Shown here: piece by piece, positions 34,039 through 44,149 of the stretch
Layout: each line of letters starts with the position of its first letter
How positions within the stretch are numbered: position 1 is the first letter of the stretch
The notes under the pieces: generated by a model
The model's database searches: none
Told to the model about the DNA's origin: nothing
What the model saw: only the letters and a program-made list of their open reading frames with translations
Program-made: the position numbers and the translations under genes
NCBI GenBank assembly: GCA_013339765.2
Contig: CM023450.1
Span: forward strand, 194,067,589-194,131,588
Source: Haemaphysalis longicornis
Taxonomy: Eukaryota > Arthropoda > Arachnida > Ixodida > Ixodidae
DNA: 64,000 nt
Reading direction: 5' to 3'

Positions 34039-34840
34039 ACGCTTCCACTGGGCGTCCGTAATTAACTCTGGGCTCTCCCACCCTTATCGCCTAACCAGTC
34101 AATTTCCTCTGTTTTTTTGCATAGTTCTGCATTTTTGAAACTCGCGTACCCTGATACCTACATCTGGCAGCAATGTTTAAAAAAAAATTGGCCGCGTATC
34201 TGCTCCTTTTGTTGCAAATGTCGTCAGAAGACGACAGTCTTTGTCGACATTTGCCAAGGAAATGCCCCCTTTTGCTTTCTCGCTCACCTCTCATGCTGTT
34301 CGTGTACCGTCGCGCTCATCTCAAGGTAAACACATTAAAGGTTCGCTCAAGGTGATTTGAATTTACCGCGTTCCACTGCTACACGCCGGGTTCCCCGATG
34401 CCAGCGCTGCAGTACGGCGGAGACACGCGTGAATCGAGGCGGCCGACTACAAGGTTTATAGAACCGCCTGGCCATGCTCCACGTTCGTTCGAAGCAGAAC
34501 GTGGAACCTAGCTAGTGGAACCTTTCGTTGCTGCTGCCGCGTGTTTTTTTATATGATGCCAGAAGCTGGCGCGGGCAACAGCAGGCGGTACGCGTTGTTC
34601 TGCAGTAGATGTAGAATATCATTTGCTATCGAAAAACCAAGCATCCAGGAATTTTTAATAAAGGAACACTGTAAATATCTCTTGTGTACTGTCTTATACG
34701 TGCGTAATGTCCTGTTCTTGTTCGACAAAGTTGACAACTATGAACATAAAAACCGGGCTTAGACGTTTACGTTTGGCTGTGAGTATATAAGACTATTGCG
34801 CAATGTCTGTTTTACTTTGGCAGGGTGGGTGAATCGAGTC

Positions 34841-34841
34841 G

Positions 34842-34885
<44 letters not shown>

Positions 34886-34886
34886 A
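34841..34886. repeat. GACA tetranucleotide microsatellite
   Basis: About eleven CAGA/GACA units with a single CAAA interruption. Confidence 0.95.
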
Positions 34887-35289
34887 CAAAATTTCTGGGT
34901 TTAAGTAGCCCAAGAAAGGCGATCGTCTTTAAAACTAGCGGCAGGTTCCCGTACCAGGTACCTGCCGCCAGAAGCAGGTCAAGATACGAGCAGGAAACTA
35001 GCCCCTCCTTAGTCCCTCACTTTCCTGCTTTCCCGTGGTGACTTCAGTGCCATGCAACGCTTTCCTGTTATCCTATAGCCTCGCCTGTCTTGATTACGCC
35101 CCCTTTCCCCTCTGTTCCCCGGCACCACTCCAACGCCCTTTTTTTCCCTAACTCTGTCTGGTCTGCCAGACACAGGCTCGAATCCTATCAGTGCCTGTGT
35201 GATTTTTTGCGATTGTAAATGCTATGCGCCCAGACGCGGACGGACATTGTGCGGTTATAAGATGCTCCGCACGTAAAAAAAGAATAATA

Positions 35290-37822
35290 CAAGGTGCTAC
35301 GTATAAAAGTAACATCAAGTCAAAGTAACGCTTAAGCAGGTTGATTGCTTAAACATTGAAGAAAATAGTTTTTAGCAAGGTGATGGAATATGCATTGACT
35401 AGGAGACATTTTAATGTCATGGGGCAAGGAATTCCAGCTTGATACGCCAGCAAATATACTAGTGAACTTCCCATAATTAGTTCTGCCCTTAGGAAGAGGA
35501 GGTTATTGTGCATTGAAAATCTAGTGCAATTAGTATTGGAAAGCTGATCCCTAGTGACTCCATCTATGTGTGGTTCGCCACGAATGAGCCTGCAAATAAT
35601 TACTAATAATGTAAGGCCGAATAACTGAAGAGGAAAATGTTTAAGTTATAATAAACAGGGGTGGGCTGAGAAATCAATGGACTGTCATTAGTCTGACGGC
35701 TTAGTTTTCAAGGTGTCGGAGTTGATCAAGATGTGTTGTGTCGCTGTTTACCCAACATGACAAGCAATATGACAGGTGAATGCGAATGTAAGCATAGTAG
35801 AGGAATCGGATGATATGAGGCTGTGTTACGCACGTGTCTTGATAATGGTGTGAATTCCAAAATAAACTTTTTTAAGGAGAGAATTTGCATGGTAGTTAAA
35901 TTCAAGGTGCTTGTCCAGGATGACGCCGAGGAACTTGGATGTCTCGGTGGCCTTCAGAATATGGCTGTCAATTATTATTCAAGATGAGGTATTTATTACA
36001 GTTCGAACTCAGTAGAATCACTTAAAAGTAGTTTTATAAAAGGGAGGTTGTGTAAGTAAAGTAGCGCTCATGTGTAAAAGATGACGGCGGCACCAGAGGT
36101 TAACAGTTTTCAGGTCTGTGTTAAGCCGTTATTCGAGTGCAGCTATTGCTTTGAGGGACGTGTAAATAGTAGTGTCGTCTGCTTATAAGATGCACTGTCT
36201 GTGATTAATTACTTTAGGTAAGTCGTTCACAAAGAGTAGAAATACTAAACGGCCCAAAATTGACCTTTGGGGAACACCTTTTCTAATAGGTTTAGCGGAG
36301 GAAGAAATATTGTTAATTTGTACCACTTGGGATCGGTTGGTTAGGTAGCTTTCAATAGGTTGCATAGGTGGGCCAGATATGCCAAATAACTGAAGTTTGC
36401 ACAGAATAATTTTGTGATTAATGGTATCGAAGGCTTTGGACAAGTCGATGAAAATGACCACAGCAATAAAACCTTCATCATAGCTCGTTTAATTTTTCCA
36501 GTGAAATTAATTATTGCAAGTTGAGTAGAGTATCCCTGCCTAAATCCGAACTGTTGGGGAGATAACAGTGCGAACGCGGTCAAGTAGCTCATTAGTCGTT
36601 TGTAAAGTATTCTTTCTATAACTGAGCTAATAAACGAGAGAATGTAAATCAGGCGATAATTACTAATGCATACACGACCACCTTTTTAAATGCCGGTATT
36701 GTTTTACCTGTTTTTATCATTTGAGGGAATACGCCAATTCTGAACCTTTTGTTGGTAATATTTGCCAGAACAGGTGATAATTCATTGGCTACTAGCTTAA
36801 CTTTGGTGGAATGAACGCCGTCTAAACCAGCATCAGTAGTTTTAAGAGCCATTATGGCCTGGAGTACTTCATCTGCGCATGTAGTACGCAGATAGAAGTA
36901 ATAAGCACAGTGCGATAAAATGGGGCACATGGGGACGTTTGCGAATTCTTGGTGGTAGCGAAATGTTCGCTAAACGCATGTGCGACCGCGGCCGGGTCGT
37001 GAATCCTTCTGCATTATAATCACTTTGGTTACGCATCTTTTCTTATCCCCATTATTTGGAACTTCTTGATTACATTCCAATTGTGCATATTGTCATTCCC
37101 ATTATTTATAATTTGGTTTTGGATATATCCAGGTTTAGCAGCCCTTAAAACGGTGGCGAGTACACTTGAGATTTTTTTAACCATGACTTTAGTGAAACTT
37201 TCAAAGGCTGAGATTTTAATTTTCTCCGAAAGTTGTCTTTCTTGTGAATAGAGTCTAGTAAGCCTTTAGTAATCCACGGTTTCCGGCAAGAGTTAAACTA
37301 GTGCCCAACTGTAGTATTAGTTGTGCATAGAAATAATCGTTGAAAAAAGATCTAACACTTTGTCAGCGCAATGTTCTTGAATTACCGGATTCCATGTAAC
37401 GTTGTGAACGTTTTTATTGAATTGTGTCTCATCAAACCACGACTTTATGTAGCTATTTGCACTTTTCTTCAACTGTGTTCCTATGAAAAGGAAAACGTGA
37501 TTATGATTTGTTATTTTACGATCCACCACTCCTGGTATATATGATCTGTGATAATGGGAGATGACATGGTCAATTAATCTGATGGAACCATTGATATCCA
37601 ATCGCGTATGCGACAAAACTAAGCGGGGAAAGACCAAAGCCCAACAGAAATCGGATATACTCCCAACAGGACTGACTGTTCGGATTTATGATGTTAATAA
37701 TGTCACGACTAATTAGAATGTTCTTATTTTCATCTGCTAGAGTACCTAGGATTTTGGCGAACTGAGAACAAAATTCAGAGTGCGATGATGAGGGTGAGCG
37801 ATAAATGGATGCGATTATATTA
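35290..37822 (-). mobile_element. CR1/L2-like LINE, ORF2 nearly complete but broken
   Basis: Downwards on the minus strand: endonuclease pieces (37570-37836, NIIASIYRSPSS; 37317-37637, VDRKITNHNHVF where the family has S-D-H, so the catalytic Asp-His pair is altered); RT start (36649-36930, EVLQAIMALKTTDAGLDGVH); fingers (36341-36592, LLSPQQFGFRQGYSTQLA); palm (36183-36461, IFIDLSKAFDTINHK with the catalytic Asp at 36444-36446, then GVPQRSILGRLVF). The catalytic YADD is split by two extra bases at about 36174-36190. Thumb and C-terminal remnants run to about 35,290 (FLGVILDKHLEFN, LSYCLSCWVNS). The 5' end is cut where the promoter-like repeat begins near 37,823. Confidence 0.88.
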
Positions 37823-38247
37823 TAGATGCGGAGCATCTTATGCTCGGGGCTGTGTCCCTCCCTCCCTTGTCGTTCGCCGTCCGCACTCTACTGCGCATGC
37901 GCGTCTCTTTCAGTCCCGTCAGCGTTTGGGCTGACGTCAGCGCAGTCTACTATAAAAAGAAACAGTTAGGCGGCGCCCGGTTTCGATCCCACGACTCTGT
38001 GGCCGCAACGGGAGGTACGTGGCGCTCTTCCCACTGCGCTACAAACCGAGATGGCAGCATGTGCTACAAACAAGCCTAATGTCCTTCACTCATTCAAACT
38101 ACGTCAAGAAGCTACTGATACAACGAAGGCACGCGAAGCTGAACGTCAACGGAAACGACGAACTGAAAACTAATCGGAACTTCAGTCGACCCCATGGCTG
38201 CTTCGCATACTACTCAGGGTTCCCCTATGGGAAGATGGTGTAATATT
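37823..38247 (+). mobile_element. Promoter-bearing dispersed repeat, copy 2
   Basis: Same order as copy 1 at 27801: near-palindrome AGATGCGGAGCATCT (37824-37838), NRF-1-like TGCGCATGCGCG (37892-37903), a TATA box (37951-37958), then the right part CCCATGGCTGCTTCGCAT with GGTTCCCCTATGGGAAGATGG. This copy also has a perfect CRE octamer TGACGTCA (37932-37939), an antisense tRNA-like segment, and an open stretch whose translation reads TKAREAERQRKRRTEN (about 38,125-38,170). That peptide resembles basic A-R-E-A-E-R-x-R repeats encoded by tick repetitive elements. It interrupts or abuts the LINE 5' end on its left and the TTAA element on its right. Confidence 0.68.
37973..38045 (-). mobile_element. 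tRNA-derived segment inside promoter-bearing repeat
   Basis: On the minus strand TAGCGCAGTGGGAAGAGCGC fits box A of a tRNA, and GGATCGAAACC (complement near 37,984-37,994) fits box B. Length is about 73 bases. The cloverleaf stems do not look intact, so I read it as a tRNA-derived piece of the repeat, not a functional tRNA gene. Confidence 0.55.
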
Positions 38248-39817
38248 TTAAAGGAGTACTGACACGAAATTTCTCGCTTTCAGTTTTTATGCTGTAAAGA
38301 ATACCTATTGGCCCAGTAATTACGAAAATCGAACCGAAAGCCGTCAGCCGCCAACACAGAATTAATTATACCACGTTTATTGCAACCAATTTCAAATTTG
38401 GTCGCCGCGCGGGAAAATGGCCGTTCGAAGGCCAGCCTGCAAGCGGGCAGCCTTACGTCACGGTCTCACCCGTGACGTCAGGGACATTTTTCTTTCCTCC
38501 ATGCGTTCGCCGCATCGTCTGCTACGATTGTACATGGTCCGCGACTCGCCCGCGCAGTCGACATGTCGTCTGAATCTTCAGACTCGGATGAGTCACTGCC
38601 ACCCGACAGACAGAACAACTTTATTTGGCCAGGCGATTAGGCCGGCGATGTCTTTGCCGTCGTCCGTTTTTAATATCACTGCGGCTCGAACCGGCGCAGA
38701 CCGTGATAGCAACAGCTTGTCGCCACTCTTCTAATCAATCTGATCACGAAAAAGAAGCTCTACATGCGAGAAACTAGATGTTAGTGTGTTGAAAATTGTG
38801 CTAGGAGTTGTCATCCGAGCTGAATTTAAAAGTGGCGTTCAGATATTTGCCGCGATGGGAAGCCTACGCTGACCGGCAGCGGAGGTTCGGCGCTCCGACC
38901 CAGCACTGCGGCACCACGGTGCGGCGAGCGGCCGAAAGATGGCGCCACCTGAGCGCTAGAATCAAAACAGGCCGCGGGAGATGTCTTGGTCACCGATCGC
39001 AGAAACGGAAATTATTGCCAAAATAAAGCTTCATATGCGAAAAAGGGATGATAGTGTGATGAAAAGTTGTGTAAGGGATCGTCATTCGCAGTTGTACAGA
39101 TACCAGCGATCAAATAGTCGCCACGATACTAAGTTCCCAACACCCAAGGTGACCCGTGCAACCCCGAGCCCGCTGGCTTGGGCGACAGTTCTTGCGGCCG
39201 CCGGCGTGCACGAACTCCACGAAGTCCACATTTAGCGCTGCATGTCGTCGCGTGGAAAATAATGCATCTTGGCGTCGTCGTCGATTTGCTCGGGCAGGCT
39301 TCCACGAGCAGTACTTCGCATACCGCGAGCTTGCCATAGCACAACTTGGGCGAGCTCGGCGACGCGCACCGCCGCGTCGCCGCGGTGCCCGTCGACATCG
39401 CGCACCACGCCGTTTTCGGGAACACCATGCGCCGGCAACGAACTGAAGAGCAAAGACGTCGAACACGCAACGTTTACAAGCATTGCTCACACAGCTACGC
39501 CCACGTCTCCTGCCCAAACGAATACTGCGAATACCACCGACAACAGCAGCGCAGGATATCGTTTCCGGTTCTGAAAACGACTATATGACGTCACCCTGAA
39601 CCGGCCAGACACGTAGGCCAATGTTTCGTCACGCCGAAAGCGATTGCGCTAGTGCTGCCGATTTGTGGAAGCTCGCGGCCTGGACAATCAAAATCGATTT
39701 TAGATGTGATTCCGGCCTCGGATCGCTGCAAAAATTTCTGTGAGGCATCTGTACAAACTACTGAAGCCAATTATATCATTTTTTAGGTATCAAAATTTGG
39801 TGTCAGTACTCCTTTAA
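38248..39817. mobile_element. 1.56-kb TTAA-flanked terminal-inverted-repeat element
   Basis: The element body is 38252-39813, bordered by TTAA at 38248-38251 and 39814-39817. Its ends are inverted repeats: AGGAGTACTGACACGAAATT on the left against AGGAGTACTGACACCAAATT (complement of the right end), one mismatch in about 20. TTAA duplications and such ends are typical of piggyBac-type non-autonomous elements. No transposase is encoded; the frames inside (for example 39110-39517) are GC-rich chance frames. Two perfect CRE octamers lie inside (38473-38480, 39586-39593). Its ends resemble those of the duplicated elements at 50779 and 54029. Confidence 0.85.
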
Positions 39818-40354
39818 GTGCGAATGCACTTTATAAGCGACCCCAAACCTTCCACCGCCGGCGGCGGCGGCGGCGGCGGCGTCCGCAGTCCTCCTCTCCC
39901 TAGCAACGGCGTGGAGCGGAGAGGAGCGTCGGTAGCAACGGCGCGGTGACGTCACTTCACCACGTGACCGCGCTCGCTCCGCCTCCTCGCCGTGGCTGCG
40001 CGGGTGCGCGCCGCTCCCCGCACCGCTCCTCGCGCCGTGACGTCATGGTATGACGTCACAGCGCGCCTCCTCTCCCCAGCAGCTGCCGCGCGCCTCTCTC
40101 TCCACCGTGACGTCACACTCTCTCCTCTCCCCCTCGCTCGGCTGCAGCTGCCGTGCGCCGCTGTCCCTCTCCCCTTGCGCTCGCCTCCTCTCTCAGCCAC
40201 CTGGCTCGGCGCGCTCGGCGCGGCGTACCCCCCTATATATGCAGCGATAAACTGCCAGACCTCCGTGGGTCGGCTCGCGCGCGCTCACGGGCGAATAATA
40301 ACGGATTTTAACTTTACTCCCCCTCATAGCATCACCCCGTGCATTCGCACTTAA
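39814..40354. mobile_element. 533-bp TTAA element (MITE) with CRE array and TATA box
   Basis: The body 39818-40350 is bounded by TTAA on both sides, sharing the left TTAA with the preceding element. Its termini are perfect 12-bp inverted repeats (GTGCGAATGCAC / GTGCATTCGCAC), each also partly self-complementary. The interior is strongly GC-rich with a GGC trinucleotide tract (39856-39881), an E-box CACGTG (39961-39966), four TGACGTCA octamers and a TATATAT box (40234-40240). It encodes nothing recognisable. It is non-autonomous and would need a transposase in trans. Confidence 0.82.
39947..40115. promoter_or_regulatory. Four perfect CRE octamers (TGACGTCA)
   Basis: Copies lie at 39947-39954, 40038-40045, 40051-40058 and 40108-40115, all inside the 533-bp TTAA element and 120-290 bp upstream of its TATA box. 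CRE is the palindromic CREB/ATF site. The sequence is exact; in vivo use is untested. Confidence 0.75.
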
Positions 40355-40898
40355 CCATGTTCACCCTCGGGGAAATGCTTGGGAGTTTTTTTGGATTAGT
40401 AGTGGGAAGAACCCTCTCGTGAAATTCTAACCAGACAGGTTAGTAGAGAAAGTTATTCCTAAATACAATATCACCAGGGCGTTTATACGTCAGTGATGAT
40501 TCAACAAATATAGCTGACGCGCATCCTCGGGTTGTATCGCGGTTACAATATTCTGAAGTGTAGCCCGTCAGGCCACATAAAACACCTTCATTAGACAATA
40601 CTCATGTTTCCGACAAACGTATTACAAAAATGAGTGATTAATCATTCAAGGAAAAGTTAAAAAATCATCGTAGTGTTTTCATAGACTGCGTATGTTCAGG
40701 TGCACTAGCGACAGAAGGGCTGATTTTGCACGAAGTACTGATTTAATTTCACCACAAGAAAGACTAGCCTATAAATGTCAGCTGAACGCGTGACACGTGG
40801 GCTACCTATAGGAAGATACAGAGTTCCTCCATGCAAGAGCTACGGTATACGCGAGCGTTTTCAGCCTGCCTATCCATGATTGTGCAGTTATCTGTCCA

Positions 40899-40899
40899 T

Positions 40900-40933
<34 letters not shown>

Positions 40934-40937
40934 CGAG
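40899..40937. repeat. GA dinucleotide microsatellite
   Basis: About nineteen GA units with one AA and one GC interruption. The region 40,355-41,130 around it holds no recognised gene. Confidence 0.95.
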
Positions 40938-41139
40938 AATGGTTTAATGATAGTGACGATGTGTGTCCAGCAAAGAGCCTGACATGCTACGTCAGGTAAA
41001 AATGAAACGAGTCAGAAAAAAAAGTAAAAAAAAGGAAAGCAAGAATAAAAATTGAGAACAAGAAAAACGTATGGTAAGAATTGGAGTCGCAACAAAGTTC
41101 AGTAGTTCCGTATAAAAAGAAACGTTGAAGTATACTCGA

Positions 41140-41900
41140 GGAAATATTCGCTTCAAGTTGAACAGAGTTCTGAGACCGCGGAGTAGACTCACTAGTCACG
41201 GGAACCCGGCACTTTCAGTGTTACCGTAAAAGCCGGGCTGAGCAAAGAATAGGTATTTTCATTGCTTCTCCCGCAATAGTTTTAGTCGCTTGCGCGAAAA
41301 GCCGCTTCCTTTCAGGCGTGAGGTGGCCATCGACATACACGGGCTATCGTCGGTTTGTTTAATTCTACAGCCCGTGTAGTCAAACCCGCCTTCCCGGCCT
41401 TGCTTGAGAAGTCATATTTCTTATCCCTAGAACAAATCTTGCAATTATGTTCGTCCCATTTTTAGCTCGGAGTCAGTGCACAGCATCGCTGTCACACGTT
41501 TTTGTTGGATAGCCTATCTTGTCGCCGAAGGATTTAACAATAGCCAGGCACTCTTCACCTTATTTAGAAAGGGTGCCTTTCAGTTCCACGTTATTGAAGC
41601 GGGAATATTGGCCAACCTCAGAAATGCGTTTCACTATCTTTTGGCTTTTATCTTTCGACAGCTTATTTTCATTTTCCTTGGCAACATCATAGTTCTTTTT
41701 CTTGACGGTTTCCTACAGCCCATTAAACACGTAAAGACTTACTTTCATCGTGGCATCTTCTGCCCGAAGCGCTCGCATTTCTTTACCGAGCCAGGCGCTA
41801 GGCTTCACTCGCGCGATAAACGAAAACGCACCAAGGGCAGCAGATCTGGCAACGGCAAGAAGTATTCTGAACGAAACAAAATATACTTCTTCTAACCAAC
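41140..41900 (-). pseudogene. LINE ORF1 (coiled-coil, L1-like RNA-binding protein), decayed
   Basis: The minus strand reads a charged coiled-coil-like stretch (KENENKLSKDKSQKIVKRIS), then VGQYSRFNNVELKG and GEECLAIVKSFGDKIGYP, then NIIARFV near 41,450 and VYVDGHLTPERKRLFAQA near 41,300. This order (coiled coil, RRM-like E-Q-Y-S-R-x-N-N-x-E-I-x-G block, C-terminal block) is that of an L1/Tx1-style ORF1 known from tick LINEs. At least four stops and one frame change occur. No ORF2 from the same element is adjacent. The plus-strand 139-codon frame at 41476-41895 is a mirror of this. Confidence 0.75.
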
Positions 41901-42240
41901 CTGAAGAAAGTGCGCAGCAAACTTATTCCTGTGCACTCAGCCGCAACCACTGCTGCCCAAGCATAAAGACGCAGCAGCTAACAGCTCCATTTGAACACCG
42001 GTTCAGCCTGTAGGGGTCAAGTAAAGCGAAGCGATCGCCGTGACGCCATGTTCAATGCTCCACGTGTCGTCCTTGACGCGGATCCCAGCTGGCCGGCAGG
42101 AAGCGGTTGCTGGTATCCTTAAGAAAGTGCACAGCAAGGTTTTTCCCGTTCACACAGGTGCAACCACTGCTTCCCAAGTGTCTCGTCATTACCCCGCTAG
42201 AAAAGCGATACCACCAGCAATCATCATCATCATCACCTTC

Positions 42241-42553
42241 TGTCACACCACCCTCTCCCCGACTGCCTGAAGAGACCTCCTCTCCCCCTGAGCCGACGAG
42301 CGGCCCGCGGGAGCGTTCCGCCTGCAGTCTCCAAATCTCCAAGTATAGTTGCTTGGAGATTTGGGCGGGATCGGTCGCAAGGGGAGCCCCCTCCCTGGGG
42401 CTGAAACGAGAGATATCGGAGTCTGAGTACCAGCGGCTTGAGCGAGCGAACGGAGTCGTCTTCCCACGAGCGACATTCATGTGGTCTGGTACATGTGCTG
42501 TATTTTCCAGGCAATAAAGACCTGCTTTCCATAGCCGGAATCTGTCTACCACA
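42241..42553 (+). mobile_element. Candidate solo LTR
   Basis: The segment starts TGTCACACCA, ends CTACCACA, and has AATAAA at 42,513 shortly before the end, the layout of an LTR (TG...CA with a late polyadenylation signal). A primer-binding-like stretch (ACCCGAACCAGTTCGCC) follows. An inner inverted repeat CTCCAAATCTCCAAG / CTTGGAGATTTG lies at about 42,329-42,364. No target duplication was identified. Confidence 0.35.
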
Positions 42554-42870
42554 ATTGAGCACCCGAACCAGTTCGCCACCCTTCGGATTCCGTTGGGGAT
42601 AGTTTACGGCGAGTAGCGCTGTCTCTTGCGAAGGTAGCCGGGGTCCTCTCTTATCCCGTACGTTACCCGCAAATTGTGGCCGATCCTCTTCTTCGGTACG
42701 TGTCATTTACCAAGGAATGCCGCCATTATCATCATCATGTACTCAGCAGCACCATCAATATAAGTGAAGAAAAATGCCAGGGGTCGCTCACTTCCCCAGG
42801 AGGACGCCGACACGCGAGCGAAAGGCTCGACCATTTTCCATTATGTACCAAGCAAACCCTAATTCCTCCA

Positions 42871-42949
42871 GGAGGAACAAATGCAACAGGACCGAGCGCC
42901 ACTTCAACTGTTGATAAGTAGCGGTTCATCCTGTTGTATTTGTTCCTCC
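42871..42949. repeat. Long hairpin: 20-bp arms, 39-base loop
   Basis: GGAGGAACAAATGCAACAGG (42871-42890) pairs with CCTGTTGTATTTGTTCCTCC (42930-42949), with a single G-U wobble. The left arm also lies in a small palindrome CCTCCAGGAGG. No open frame or element end explains it. Confidence 0.85.
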
Positions 42950-42989
42950 CGGTCATCGCTCCTCCATTTCGTGCTTCATTTCACCATCC

Positions 42990-43500
42990 CCATCACCACC
43001 AGCCTATCTACACCCACTGCAGCGGATAATGGGTAAACCCTTTCCCATAATTCTCCAATTATCGCGTTCCTGTGATAAATGCGACCAATTTATTCCCGCA
43101 AATTTCTTGATCTCATCTGCCCATCTAACTTTCGGCCGCCCCCTGCCACGCTTGCCTTCTCTAGGGATCCACTCTGTTATCCTTAGTGACCAACGGTCAG
43201 CTTGCCTTTGCATAACGTGCCCTGCCCACGCCCATTTCTTCTTCTTACTTTCTACTAATATGTCCATAACACGTTTGTTCCTTGACCCACTCCGCTTTCT
43301 TCTTGTCCCTTAATGTTACAACTAGCATATTCCGTCCCATTGCTCACTGAGTCGTCCTCAACTAAAGTTGAACTCTCTTAGTGAGCCTCCAAATTTCTGC
43401 CCCGTAGATGAGTACCGGTAAGATGCGGTGTCACACTTCCTTTTTCAGGGACAATGGACTGCCATCCATTTTCTGAGAATGCCTACCGAATGCACTCCAC
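42990..43500 (-). pseudogene. RTE-like LINE ORF2 C-terminus and 3' end
   Basis: The minus-strand frame at 43004-43267 contains KKKWAWAGHVMQRQADRWSL, RITEWIPREGKRGRGRPK and VRWADEI, the familiar C-terminal block of RTE/BovB-like endonuclease-reverse transcriptases. Above it (to about 43,500), shifted frames carry further C-terminal residues. The RT is absent, so this is a 5'-truncated copy. A second, more decayed copy lies at 56650-56936 in the same orientation. Clade assignment is from motif memory and could be off by one clade. Confidence 0.8.
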
Positions 43501-43746
43501 CTCATTCTTATCATTTCACTATACACCCCACCAACTCGTGAAGCATTCTTTGTTACCTAATTCCTTCTCCTGATATTGAACACTAACCAGTTCTGTTGGT
43601 AGTACCTTGAGTTCCCGACGGTGCCAGTAAACGAAACAAAACAAGTTATTGCTTTTCCAATGTGAACAACAGGCGCATGTCCACGTTAAAGATGGCTGAA
43701 AAATTACTCAACTATCAGTGAACTATGCGGGAAATCGCAGCTTTTT

Positions 43747-44124
43747 TTAGTGTTTTAGTTCGAAAACAGCTCGGTTTATTTTCATATTTAGTGCATTTGA
43801 CGGCTTTCTTAGGAAAACACTCACTGTCTTTTCTTGGACTAAATTATAACGAGCACGTAAGGGGAGTTCTGGCTTTAGGATAGGACCTTCGTAGTGTACT
43901 TGAATACATATCGGTTTTGCATTCGCATTGGGATTTGCGTTAATACTCCGCCGTAAAGCATCCCGTACTTTCCCGGTTAGAACACACTGGTGCGAAGGTT
44001 GATGCTCCGCATAGAAAGTGGCAATGCCGGCATTGGACGGCCCGTTGCTAGGATAAGGAGTAACCCGGAGCCCACCTTTCGAAGCACATTGCGTATGACG
44101 TTGTTCAGTACGCCGTAAGGTCAA
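43747..44124 (-). CDS. Unassigned 125-codon open frame
   Basis: An uninterrupted minus-strand frame with mixed, protein-like composition (contains KVRDALRRSINANPNANAK) but no domain, signal or repeat I recognise. It sits just outside the putative LTR of the gypsy gag fragment. It could be an exon, a transposon fragment or chance. Confidence 0.15.
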   Translation of the reverse strand: MTLRRTEQRHTQCASKGGLRVTPYPSNGPSNAGIATFYAEHQPSHQCVLTGKVRDALRRSINANPNANAKPICIQVHYEGPILKPELPLRARYNLVQEKTVSVFLRKPSNALNMKINRAVFELKH

Positions 44125-44149
44125 CTTGAAGTCTGCCTAGCGTTAGCCC

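Larger units (their letters stand above)
30441..35289. other. No secure gene; simple repeats and weak candidates
   Basis: This 4.8-kb stretch contains a possible X-box promoter with a candidate first exon (31,270 and 31,109-30,940), a possible LINE C-terminus (32485-32694), and GT and GACA microsatellites. The 213-codon minus frame at 33258-33899 has no recognised domain and uneven composition, and I treat it as chance. A short inverted repeat TGGTTTCA/TGAAACCA lies around 33,879-33,897. Confidence 0.35.

Noticed and set aside
37973..38045. Functional tRNA gene
   Set aside because: Box A and B are good but the stems look broken and it lies inside a dispersed repeat.
39110..39588. Arg-rich frames of up to 135 codons on both strands
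   Set aside because: GC-rich interior of a TTAA inverted-repeat element; no family match and mutually overlapping frames.
41476..41895. 139-codon hydrophobic plus-strand frame resembling a membrane protein
   Set aside because: Antisense of a LINE ORF1 coiled-coil region; the Lys-rich coding strand produces Phe/Leu-rich antisense.
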